Below, piece after piece: positions 53,057 to 61,389 of a stretch of 64,000 nt of DNA (position 1 is the first letter of the stretch; the number at the start of each line of letters is the position of its first letter). Under the pieces are notes generated by a model, which was given only the letters and a program-made list of their open reading frames with translations, was not told the origin of the DNA and did no database searches. The translations under genes and the position numbers were made by a program. The DNA comes from Oscillibacter valericigenes Sjm18-20. Its GTDB lineage: Bacteria; Bacillota; Clostridia; Oscillospirales; Oscillospiraceae. The DNA lies in NCBI GenBank assembly GCA_000283575.1, contig AP012044.1, forward strand, positions 310,001-374,000, read 5' to 3'.

Positions 53057-54212
53057 CAATATTTAGAGTCGCAATTTTTGCTACACGTGGAGGCTTTCCT
53101 TCGGCTTCTTTCTCTAGCAGAAAATCATAAACCGCTGTATCTCTTGCTGGCTTGACATGCTTTAGAAAGCATTTCACCTCATATCCGGTTTTACGCAAAC
53201 AGGATGAGCCGCGTTTTGAAATATGCCTGTTAGTACCTGTAAATGTTTCAGACTGAAATGGTGGTGCATCCAAGCCAGCATAGGCAACCAACGCGCTGCT
53301 ACTATGAAAGCGTCGCACATCTTCTATTTCAGAAATAAGCCTTGGACTAAGAATATTACCTGCGCCAGGCATCGACATGCCGGTATCATACTCTTTTAAG
53401 CCACTTGCAAGGTCACGCATCTGTGCTAAAATAGACACAAGAATCTTGTCAATCATATATAAAACTCTAACAGATTCCAAAGCGAGCATTTTGGCCGATG
53501 ACATTTTGGTAGACAGCGTTGGGATACCGTTTACAGCCAGAGCATAGATGGTCTTTGCTTTTTGTATGCTGGTGCGGTATCCCTTTCTTTTTGCCTATAA
53601 GTTGTAGTATTCAATAAAATTTTGTTCCGACATACAGGTGATATTATCAAAGTGCCAGTATTCACGCACGAAATCACAGAGTTTATCTCTGTCAGGGACA
53701 TCCCAACGATTCCAAAGCACTGTTTTAATGCCAGGCATTGTCTGGTCTATGAGGTTTGTTATTGTCTGTTTTGCTTTTACGCGCATGGACAGGTAGTTTA
53801 AATATTGCCGGTTCAAATTCTTCAGTTCCTGGTGGATTTCCTCCGTTGGCTCAAAATCGACAAGCCGGAACCAATAGTCGATACCATAGCTTGCAATTTT
53901 AATCGAATCAAGCGGATCCGTCTTGCCTCTACGAATTGCGATCATGGAGTGTTTTTTCATGAGATAGGCATTTACAACACTGACGAAAATCCCATGCTGT
54001 TTGAGAAATGTAAGTATAGGATAGTGGTATGCTCCGGCTCATTCCATAACGACTCGGACTTCGTCATTCAGTCTATGTATTTGTTCTACCAGTTTTAGCA
54101 AATCTTTTTCACAATGCTGAACGTTATATGGAGAAATGAGAACTTCACCATAAGGATGCATAAAACAAACCGTGCTTTTCCCTTTGGAGACATCAACTCC
54201 GACACTAACCAT
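53057..54212 (-). pseudogene. IS110-family transposase with two nonsense codons
   Basis: One continuous frame from ATG 54212 (VSVGVDVSKGKSTVCFMHPY) to about 53060. It is interrupted by TGA at 54039-54041 (after VRVVME) and TAG at 53595-53597 (after IEYYNL). DEDD-domain residues (RRGKTDPLDSIKIASYGIDY) and the Transposase_20 domain (MSMPGAGNILSPRLISEIED, RRFHSSSALVAYAGLDAPPF) are present. Only the last 10 or so residues are missing at the junction with the MocR gene. A decayed insertion within that gene. Confidence 0.85.
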
Positions 54213-54404
54213 TGAATTCTCCCTTCGATTTACATGACGCCCATCCTTGCTTATTACCATTCAGATTGGTTTGTTACACGAAAGCCATATGGTTTCAACC
54301 TGTTAAATCGAATGCTCGTAATAAGGGGGTGGCTGGCGGATTATGTTACGGATGCGAAATCCAATGGGAAGCACGCCAGGCCATGATTCCCCTTATTATA
54401 AAAA

Positions 54405-54447
54405 ATAAGCACAAACACCACCAGTTCAGGTGATTGTTTGTGCTTAT
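54405..54447. terminator. Long hairpin (bidirectional terminator-like)
   Basis: ATAAGCACAAACA pairs with TGTTTGTGCTTAT, with an inner CACC/GGTG stem. Lies between the IS110 remains and a border-site half at 54455 (ATACGAAGCTC). Confidence 0.6.
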
Positions 54448-54465
54448 ATAGTACCAATACGAAGC

Positions 54466-54692
54466 TCATTTGACTATTAGAATGCTACGCTTTGGAATGC
54501 TATGTTGCTGTATATGGACACGTAAATCCAGGTATCCCCAATACTCCTTTGAAAGTGGCACAAATAGAGCCGAGAAAACGGCGGCCGCCATGGAAAGAAC
54601 AGAATCCCTGAGCAAATTTTGCAGTGCCGTTTCGCTTTTTAAGTAGATGCCTTCAATGTCTTTATATCCTTTTTTGTTGTAAGTGTAAATAG
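54466..54692 (-). pseudogene. Fragment of an unknown membrane-associated protein
   Basis: Minus-strand open stretch reading NKKGYKDIEGIYLKSETALQ, then NLLRDSVLSMAAAVFSALFV and WGYLDLRVHIQQHSIPK. One probable membrane helix. There is no start codon or ribosome binding site, and a stop lies directly upstream; another open piece (VEVNGADVIIQGTKKGGHKH) lies just before it in a different frame. The stop codon is formed by the border-site bases GAAGCTCA. Probably a remnant. The stretch 54693-54976 contains only this and the leader of the ABC operon. Confidence 0.4.
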
Positions 54693-54976
54693 CCTATAAA
54701 GTTCGGGTGGTACTATCAGCGTGCTTATGCCCGCCCTTTTTAGTTCCTTGAATTATTACATCAGCACCGTTGACTTCGACACGAGTATACCATAAGAATC
54801 GAAATGAAAAAAGAGTCCAAAAAAGATGGTTTAAATCCTTTTTATTGTTGCTTATGGAACCGGCCAAAGCATCAGTAGATAATATTACGACATTATGCTA
54901 CAATAAATCAAGGATGATGCATTAGCGGCAGTATGTTTTGCAAATCTAACTTAATAATATTTTGAGGAGCAGATTC

Positions 54977-55684
54977 ATGCAATTGGAACTAAGAAACATA
55001 AAAAAATCTTTCGATGACAAGGAGGTTCTCAAAGGTATCCATTTCACATTTGAGCAAGGGAAAATTTACGGACTTCTCGGGCGGAACGGAGCGGGAAAGA
55101 CAACCCTCTTTAACTGCCTAAGCGGTGAGGTAAAAGCGGACGGGGGTGAATCATTTCTTTTAAGCGGGGAGCACAGTTCGCCCATTGATCCGGAGAAAGT
55201 CGGGTATGTTTTTTCAACGCCGATTTTGCCGGAGTTCCTGACAGGATATGAATTTATCAAGTTCTTCATTGACGTCAACAAAGACCGTGTCCTGGCGGGC
55301 AGGACGGTCGATAACTATTTCGACTTCGTGCAGATCGGGCCTGATGACAGGCACCGCCTGATCAAGGGCTATTCACATGGAATGAAGAACAAGCTTCAGA
55401 TGCTCTGCTTTATCATTTCAAAGCCGCCGGTGATTCTTCTTGACGAGCCGCTTACTTCACTTGACGTCGTAGTTGCGCTTGAAATTAAAAAGCTGTTGCG
55501 CGAAATGCGGCAGAATCATATTATCCTTTTTTCAACGCATATCCTGCAGCTTGCCACCGATCTTTGCGACGAGATCGTGCTGCTGAACGACGGAAAACTT
55601 GAACAGGTCGACCATTCTATTATCGGCGATCCGCAGTTTGAAGAAAAGATTATCAGTCTGCTGAAAGATGAAAATGAACTATGA
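54977..55684 (+). CDS. ABC transporter ATP-binding protein
   Basis: 235 residues from ATG 54977 (GAGGAGCAGATTC). Walker A LLGRNGAGKTTLFNCLSGEV; a variant signature YSHGMKNKLQMLCFIISKPP (SHGMK in place of LSGGQ); Walker B VILLDEPLTSLD; H-loop ILFSTHILQLATDLCDEIVL. It powers export or membrane remodelling together with the large membrane protein that follows and overlaps it by 4 bp. The substrate is unknown; the layout is that of small-molecule or peptide/bacteriocin exporters. Promoter elements are not obvious in the AT-rich leader. Confidence 0.92.
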   Translation: MQLELRNIKKSFDDKEVLKGIHFTFEQGKIYGLLGRNGAGKTTLFNCLSGEVKADGGESFLLSGEHSSPIDPEKVGYVFSTPILPEFLTGYEFIKFFIDVNKDRVLAGRTVDNYFDFVQIGPDDRHRLIKGYSHGMKNKLQMLCFIISKPPVILLDEPLTSLDVVVALEIKKLLREMRQNHIILFSTHILQLATDLCDEIVLLNDGKLEQVDHSIIGDPQFEEKIISLLKDENEL

Positions 55685-57285
55685 TGCGAAACACACTCAA
55701 AACTATTTTTAATATCAAGGCGTCGATCAATGCAAATGTGTTTCTCTACTATTTCAAACGCATCCCGTTGATCGGTCGGGTTATTCCATCCGGCATTTTC
55801 GCGAACATTTCCTTGAAACGAAATGTCTCCATCGTGGCCGCCGTTTTTAAAGCCATTTCAAAATTTTTTAGCAAAGCCCTTTATATCGGCCTTTTCTCAG
55901 TTCTAACGGTTATGATTATGGAGAAAAACTCCGACCTGCGGTATACTGCGTATCTCAATGTGTTTTTCTTCCTGAATGTCTTAGGTTCATTCATCACGTC
56001 CTCTGTTTTTGAGGCCGACCGAAATAAATATATCTGCATCCGCCTTATGCATATGAATGCGCGCAATTACATCATCTCAGATCTTTTACTGAATGAACTG
56101 ATGGATTTCATCTCTTTTCTGCCTGCAGTTCTGATTGCAACGGCTCTTATGGGCGGCACTCCTGCGCAGGGTTTCGGGCTTGCCATCATGCTGCCAGTAT
56201 TCAGCCTGACCGCCGAGATGTTCTTCCTGCTAGTCTACTCCGGGAGTGGTATCATGCTCAGCAAGAAAATGCCGTATGTCATCTGTGCCTTCGCACTCTG
56301 TCTGCTTGCCGCATATCTTCCGGTTCTGCTGCATCAGCCTCTTATTCCGAACCATCTGCTTTTCCACCCTGCCTTTTCGTTGCTGCTCTTTCTCATGATG
56401 TGGTGCAGTTTGACGGTAATTCTGAAATACGGCAAATATCATGAACTTGCAATGGAAAGCCTGAAAGCTCCCGATTATTCGATCGATGTCGACAAAGTGG
56501 TCACCGACGCCAAATTTTCAGATGTTGCGGTTCGGGAAAAGGAATTTAATCATGCCGATCTCGACACTCACAGGCTCGAAAACAAAACGGGCTTTGCCTA
56601 TCTGAACGCTATTTTCTTCCGCCGTCACAGACGCATTTTGGTCAAGCCGATACTTATTCGCCTTGTCATCATTGCAATCCTTTTTGCGGTAGCAGTTGTC
56701 GCTTCTGTTTATGAACCGAACGTTAAGTCGCTGGTATCGAGGCCAGACGCAATATTGCCCATGTTTGTCTTTATCATGTACTTTTCCTCGCTTGGGGAAC
56801 GCGTGTGCAAGGCAATGTTCTACAACTGCGATATCAGTCTTCTGCGGTATTCCTTTTATCGCGAGAAAAATGCGGTTTTGTCCAATTTTAAAGTGCGGCT
56901 TCAGCGTGTGGCCGGACTAAACTTGGTGATTGCTTTTTCTCTTTTTGCCGCCGTCTTCGGCCTGACTCTTGTTTTTGGTTCGAACTGGCCGGTTATCGAC
57001 ACGGTCGCATTTGCGCTTTCTATCCTGTCTTTGTCGTTGTTCTTCTCACTGCATCACTTGTTCTTGTATTATGTGTTTCAACCGTATACCACAGAACTTG
57101 AGATGAAGAACCCGGCTTATAATGCAATCAATTACGGCGTTTACTTTATTTGTTTTTTTTGCACGAAAATTAAAAGCCCACCGTCTTATTTTACACTCAT
57201 TGTACTTGCATCTACCTGTCTTTATATTGTAGTGGCTCTGATCCTTGTTTATCGGTATGCGCCTAAGACATTCCATGTAAAATAG
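55681..57285 (+). CDS. ABC transporter permease-like membrane protein
   Basis: 534 residues with about 12 hydrophobic segments in two groups (for example ALYIGLFSVLTVMIMEKN, YVICAFALCLLAAYLPVLLH, LVIIAILFAVAVVASVY) separated by a cytosolic stretch (VDKVVTDAKFSDVAVREKEF). It shares a 4-bp overlap with the ATPase gene, so the two form one exporter. I do not recognise a specific family. A strong terminator follows at 57374. Confidence 0.8.
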   Translation: MMRNTLKTIFNIKASINANVFLYYFKRIPLIGRVIPSGIFANISLKRNVSIVAAVFKAISKFFSKALYIGLFSVLTVMIMEKNSDLRYTAYLNVFFFLNVLGSFITSSVFEADRNKYICIRLMHMNARNYIISDLLLNELMDFISFLPAVLIATALMGGTPAQGFGLAIMLPVFSLTAEMFFLLVYSGSGIMLSKKMPYVICAFALCLLAAYLPVLLHQPLIPNHLLFHPAFSLLLFLMMWCSLTVILKYGKYHELAMESLKAPDYSIDVDKVVTDAKFSDVAVREKEFNHADLDTHRLENKTGFAYLNAIFFRRHRRILVKPILIRLVIIAILFAVAVVASVYEPNVKSLVSRPDAILPMFVFIMYFSSLGERVCKAMFYNCDISLLRYSFYREKNAVLSNFKVRLQRVAGLNLVIAFSLFAAVFGLTLVFGSNWPVIDTVAFALSILSLSLFFSLHHLFLYYVFQPYTTELEMKNPAYNAINYGVYFICFFCTKIKSPPSYFTLIVLASTCLYIVVALILVYRYAPKTFHVK

Positions 57286-57373
57286 TCAGATTTTCACATT
57301 GAGACCGGGCAACCACGAACTGGTGTCATCGCCGGAGTATGAACGTAGGCTTTTGCGGGATATACTTAATCAC

Positions 57374-57408
57374 AGAAAACTCCTTCAATCGAGGGAGTTT
57401 TCTTTTTT
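57374..57408 (+). terminator. Rho-independent terminator of the ABC operon
   Basis: AGAAAACTCC pairs with GGAGTTTTCT, followed by TTTTT. It overlaps the last codons of the convergent marR-like gene. Confidence 0.85.
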
Positions 57409-57822
57409 ATTCATTTGAATGATGCGTATGAGAGTCTTTGAAAGCAAGTCCTTTTCATCATCTGAAAGATTGGCCATAAAGTGCTGGTTCATATCCTTTA
57501 CAATTTTTTCAACTGGTTGGCGTAATTCGTCGGCTTTCTTTGTTGTAGTAACAAGAATCGCTCGCCTATTATCAGGATGTATGCTGCGGTTTACTAAATC
57601 GTTTTTCTGCATACGGTCAAGGATTCCAGAGGTAGAAGATGCTTCTAACACGAGCAGTTCACCAATTTGTTTGGGTGTGAGTTCTCCGTGATTCCAAAGG
57701 CAATTCAGCACACCATACTGTGCTGGCGTAACATTATACGGTGACAGCTTTTGATTAAAATATTGGAACACAACATTTTGTGCCGAACTAAGTAAAAAGT
57801 TAATGCACTTATCCAACTCCAT
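57385..57822 (-). CDS. MarR-family transcriptional regulator
   Basis: 145 residues. Winged helix in NVTPAQYGVLNCLWNHGELT, PKQIGELLVLEASSTSGILD, RMQKNDLVNRSIHPDNRRAI, with dimerisation helices at both ends. Start behind GGAGGG. Divergent from the oxidoreductase gene at 57931. A perfect palindrome lies right after the promoter between them and is its likely operator, so it probably represses the oxidoreductase and is released by a reactive or phenolic compound. Confidence 0.9.
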   Translation of the reverse strand: MELDKCINFLLSSAQNVVFQYFNQKLSPYNVTPAQYGVLNCLWNHGELTPKQIGELLVLEASSTSGILDRMQKNDLVNRSIHPDNRRAILVTTTKKADELRQPVEKIVKDMNQHFMANLSDDEKDLLSKTLIRIIQMNKKENSLD

Positions 57823-57840
57823 AAAAACCCTCCATATCTA

Positions 57841-57869
57841 TTGACAGTATATCATATTGCTGTTATTAT
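57841..57869 (+). promoter_or_regulatory. Promoter of the oxidoreductase gene
   Basis: TTGACA (57841-57846), 17-bp spacer, TATTAT (57864-57869), 61 bp before the start codon at 57931. Confidence 0.8.
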
Positions 57870-57875
57870 TCAAGC

Positions 57876-57892
57876 ATAAGAACAGTTCTTAT
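57876..57892. promoter_or_regulatory. Probable MarR operator
   Basis: ATAAGAAC-A-GTTCTTAT, a perfect 17-bp palindrome covering the expected transcription start just after the -10 box. Confidence 0.8.
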
Positions 57893-57930
57893 TGCGAAAT
57901 ATTCATAACAAGTAAAATGGAGGATAAAAC

Positions 57931-58923
57931 ATGGAATCTTTTCGAGCTTGCGTTGTGCGAGAACAAAATCAGGAAGTATCTTATTCAGTAGAAAACACCT
58001 ATCCCGACCTCTTATCCAAAGGCAATGTAATCATTCAAACGGCATATTCTTCCGTCAATTACAAAGACCATTTGGCAGTGAAGGCTAAGGGTGGCGTTAT
58101 TCGCAATTATCCGATGATACCGGGAATTGATGTTAGCGGAACCGTTGTATCTTCCAACACAGACGCATTTCAAGTGGGCCAAGAGGTTTTGGTGACTGGC
58201 TTTGAGATGGGCATGACACATACTGGCGGTTTTTCTGAGTATGTACAAGTTCCCGAAGAATGGATTGTCCCGCTGCCAAAAGGGCTTTCTTTGCGTGACG
58301 CAATGGTAATCGGCACAGCAGGCTTTACCGCTGCCCTTTCCATTGATGCTCTGGAAAATATGGGAATGACGAAATCCGAACAGCCTGAAATTTTGGTAAC
58401 CGGCGCTTCTGGTGGCGTGGGAAGTGTGGCAATTCGGCTTTTATCGCAAAGCGGCTACGCAAAAATTACTGCACTAAGCCGTAAAAAGCAAGAGGAAAAG
58501 CTGCTTTTATCGCTTGGCGCGAAAGAGGTTTTGTACCCGGAAGATGTGATACCTGAAAAGTTAAAACCTTTGGGGAAACAGCGGTTCCAGTATGTGCTTG
58601 ATACGGTTGGCGGCAATGTGGCATCTGCACTCATTCCACAAATATTCTATGGCGGAAGCATCAGTATGTGTGGCAATGCCGGGGGAATTAAAATGGAAAC
58701 GACTGTGCTGCCGTTTATACTCCGTGGCGTTAATATACTTGGAATTGATTCCGTAAATTACCCTATCGAAAAACGCTCTCGCATATGGGAACGGTTTGCG
58801 AATGAATGGCATATCATGGACTCATTATGCACTCATGAAATCGGCTTAGATGAATTAGGAAAGACCTTTTCCGCAATTGAACAGGGAACACATGTCGGGA
58901 GAGCTATTGTCAAAATCAAGTAG
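57931..58923 (+). CDS. YhdH/YhfP-family quinone oxidoreductase (AcuI-like)
   Basis: 330 residues of the zinc-free medium-chain reductase superfamily. The N-terminal GroES-like domain (SVNYKDHLAVKAKGGVIRNY, PMIPGIDVSGTVVSSNTDAF) is followed by the nucleotide domain with ILVTGASGGVGSVAIRLLSQ and the NADPH-selecting ALSRKKQEEKLLLSLGAKEV. Close relatives reduce acrylyl-CoA or quinones/enones with NADPH. Start behind GGAGGATAAAAC. Likely controlled by the divergent MarR regulator as a stress-inducible detoxification gene. Monocistronic, with a terminator at 58957. Confidence 0.9.
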   Translation: MESFRACVVREQNQEVSYSVENTYPDLLSKGNVIIQTAYSSVNYKDHLAVKAKGGVIRNYPMIPGIDVSGTVVSSNTDAFQVGQEVLVTGFEMGMTHTGGFSEYVQVPEEWIVPLPKGLSLRDAMVIGTAGFTAALSIDALENMGMTKSEQPEILVTGASGGVGSVAIRLLSQSGYAKITALSRKKQEEKLLLSLGAKEVLYPEDVIPEKLKPLGKQRFQYVLDTVGGNVASALIPQIFYGGSISMCGNAGGIKMETTVLPFILRGVNILGIDSVNYPIEKRSRIWERFANEWHIMDSLCTHEIGLDELGKTFSAIEQGTHVGRAIVKIK

Positions 58924-58956
58924 CTATTGGTAAGCCATCGATGCACAAAACCAAAC

Positions 58957-58997
58957 AAAAACAGGCGTTGCACGTTGCCGAGTCACGCCTGTTTTTG
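58957..58997 (+). terminator. Rho-independent terminator
   Basis: AAAACAGGCGT pairs with ACGCCTGTTTTT across an 18-base loop region, ending in a T-run; ends the oxidoreductase transcript. Confidence 0.8.
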
Positions 58998-59561
58998 ACT
59001 AAAATTATGCTGTCCAGTCCGCTTTTATAGGCTCATTTTTCGGCAAGCTGCTCAAGGGAATAAACACGCCTTTGGCAATATCCTCGGCGCGGATGGCTTC
59101 TTTTTAGGCGTCTATCTCGGCCTTTTTCCCTGCCTTGATTATACGTTAATGAGATTAAGACACAGCTGAGAGAAAACAGTGTTACGTCCAGCGAGTTGAG
59201 TAATTTAAGTGTAGATGAATTACTGTTGGAGGATGAACAATTGTCTGAAGATAATTCTAGTACTAATGATCAACCACACCATGCCCGGAACGCTTCGACT
59301 CTCTGTAGGCCAGCCCCATTTCACACGCTGCCTTTCGCCAGGATGCAGTCCGCCACCTTCTGATATCCCGCTTCAGTGTCATTCTTCGGGCCGCTCCAAG
59401 ACGGCTTTACCGTATACACCCTTTTTCACGATGACTCCGTCAGTGGATTGCTATAATGATGAGAATTTAGGAACAATTATGGGAATAATCAGATATTAAT
59501 GATCCCTTAAAATGCCTTTGTTTTCAATGCGTTATCCATTTTTAAAAACTGTTTCCTTTTA
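58998..59561. other. Degenerate stretch with coding remnants
   Basis: Minus strand 59005-59105 reads KEAIRAEDIAKGVFIPLSSL then PKNEPIKADWTA, a plausible C-terminal tail of an element-borne protein. Plus strand 59145-59270 reads TQLRENSVTSSELSNLSVDE then LLLEDEQLSEDNSS, another tail-like piece. No complete gene. Both look like leftovers of a mobile element end. Confidence 0.4.
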
Positions 59562-59600
59562 AGAAGTGGGTCCGGGGTTCGAATCCCCGCCGGGTCACCA
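59562..59600 (+). tRNA. 3' fragment of a tRNA gene (probably tRNA-Lys), possible att site
   Basis: The T arm is perfect (CGGGG-TTCGAAT-CCCCG). It is followed by acceptor strand CCGGGTC, discriminator A and encoded CCA. No D arm, anticodon arm or 5' acceptor strand precedes it, so only the 3' end exists. The acceptor matches tRNA-Lys of Firmicutes (5' GACCCG...). Such 3' tRNA pieces are left at one end when an integrative element recombines into a tRNA gene. Confidence 0.7.
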
Positions 59601-59689
59601 ATTAGAGACTTATCCGAACACATACGGTTTATTTTTGTTATCGGCCTTTTCGGCTGCGAGATAAACCGCGAGTAACGGGTAAGCCAAAA

Positions 59690-59720
59690 CCACTCGTCCT
59701 AGCAGGGCGAGTGGCTTTCT
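59690..59720 (+). terminator. Terminator hairpin
   Basis: CCACTCGTCCT pairs with AGGGCGAGTGG, followed by CTTTCT. Placed about 90 bp after the tRNA fragment, as expected for a tRNA operon terminator. The following 59721-60105 holds no recognised gene. Confidence 0.75.
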
Positions 59721-60105
59721 ATATCCTTTTTTATCCTTATAAATTGGCCTTCTTCCGCAAAAATAGGAGTGTTTATAACATTATTCTTTTGGCAGCGGGT
59801 GAAGAATTCGAGCCCTAACAGACGGAGTCAGAGTCCGGCGTGCTAAAAGCTTGTAATGATTGATGTATAAGCAAGAAAGAAAGCACTAAATTATAATTGC
59901 AACATGCTTTGCAACAATAGGCCGCGAATAGCAATTAAGCCAGGATGTGCCGGGGTACTTATCCTTACCAAGATGTCTATGTTAAGTACGCATGCAAGGT
60001 ATTCCAGCAACTCCAAACTCTTTATGCGTAATGATGATACACATAGTGCCACATTTGAGGAAAATGACAAAATCCGCTGTCTCCGGCTGATACTGGAAAA
60101 CCGGA

Positions 60106-61235
60106 TCAGATTGGCTTTTTCGATGGCCGGGAGACCGTCTTCGGTGCTCCGCCGAGGTGGATTCCTTTTCGGGTATAAACTAACGTGGCCAGCACAACAG
60201 TAGCGGGGACACTCAAAATGATGCCAAAGCTGCCGGAGAGGCCTTGCATTACAGCAATGCCGATATTGTTGGAGTTGATAATTTGCAGCCATGGCAGGTC
60301 ATAGGCGTAGTCCAGCACCAGCATGGAGGCGCTAGACCCGGCAAAGGCCAGGATTAGGGTGTTGGAGTCTGTACCCATCATGTCCCGACCCACCCGCATT
60401 CCGGCCCGCAGCAATTCTCCCCGGGTAATGGATGGTCGCTGGGTACACAGCTCGTCCATGGCGCTACTGATGGACATGGCCACATCCATTACAGCCCCCA
60501 GAGAGGAGATCAGAAGCCCGGAGAACAGCAGTCCGCCAGCCTGGATATCATTGACTTCTCAGAGCGTGAGCAGGTTTTCAATGTCCGACACATTCCAGCC
60601 CGAAACGCCGGAGGAAGCAGAAAATACTGTGGCGGCTATCCCTGCGATTACAACGCCCGACAGTGTCCCTCCGGTGGCCGCCAGCGTTTTGCGGGTTGGA
60701 CCACCGATCAGATACAGCGTTACCACCGTGGTCAGGGCGCAGATCAGCACCGCCGTCCAGAAGGGGGAAAATCCTCGGCAGATCATGGGCAGATAGACAT
60801 AGATGATGCTGGCAAACGTAAAGATCAGCCCCAGAGCTCCTCGCACGCCCTGTTCCCCCCCACCAGGCACAGCGCCAGCAGATAGAGCGCCGCAAAGACC
60901 AGCAGCACCGATCCCCGGTCCCTGGAATAGATGCTGGTGACGGCGGTGTCTCCAGCCAGACTCTGAAGCACCACCACTTTCATCCCCACCGTACAGGCTG
61001 CGCCGAAAAGATAGCCTGCAGAGCTGGTGGTGGTCAGCCCTTCGCCCTCTTTCTCACCGCTGGTCATCCGCACCACCACGGTCTGTTGCCCCACACGGGT
61101 GCCATCTTCCTGTATGTTGTCCTGTAAAATTCGCGTCACCACACCGGTTTCAAAGGCCTGACCCGTACGGTTAACCAGCTCCGTATTCTCCCCCCGGTTC
61201 AGGTAAAATACCGCCACGGCAAAGACGGCCAGCAA
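60106..61235 (-). pseudogene. YibE/F-family membrane protein, frameshift and nonsense codon
   Basis: Three readable pieces on the minus strand. N-terminus: LAVFAVAVFYLNRGENTELV and an extracytoplasmic domain. After a frameshift in a run of six G at about 60855 come membrane helices FTFASIIYVYLPMICRGFSP and LICALTTVVTLYLIGGPT. An in-frame TGA follows at 60559, after which the YibE/F signature continues (LLISSLGAVMDVAMSISSAM, DELCTQRP, GRDMMGTDSNTLILAFAGSS). The family has about seven membrane helices and unknown function. The upstream start lies near 61300 but no in-frame ATG is seen. Homopolymer-run errors could explain one lesion. Confidence 0.8.
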
Positions 61236-61317
61236 GAGAAAGGGAATTCCCCACCTGACCGCGATGTGATCGCTTCGGTTTTTTCGTATGCCTGTTCCTC
61301 CGCATTTTCTGAAATCC

Positions 61318-61360
61318 GGCGTCTCCCCGCATCCACGGGGAGACGCCGGGCTTTTGGTTT
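61318..61360. terminator. GC-rich hairpin between convergent/tandem genes
   Basis: GGCGTCTCCCCG pairs with CGGGGAGACGCC around CATCCA; T-rich on the plus side (CTTTTGGTTTT). Located just after the stop of the phosphoesterase gene (minus strand). Confidence 0.7.
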
Positions 61361-61389
61361 TATAAAGAGGTTAACCAGAGTCCCGTGGC

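Noticed and set aside
59215-59499. Plus-strand open frame MNYCWRMNNCLK
   Set aside because: Biased, motif-free composition, overlaps remnant coding in another frame, no ribosome binding site.
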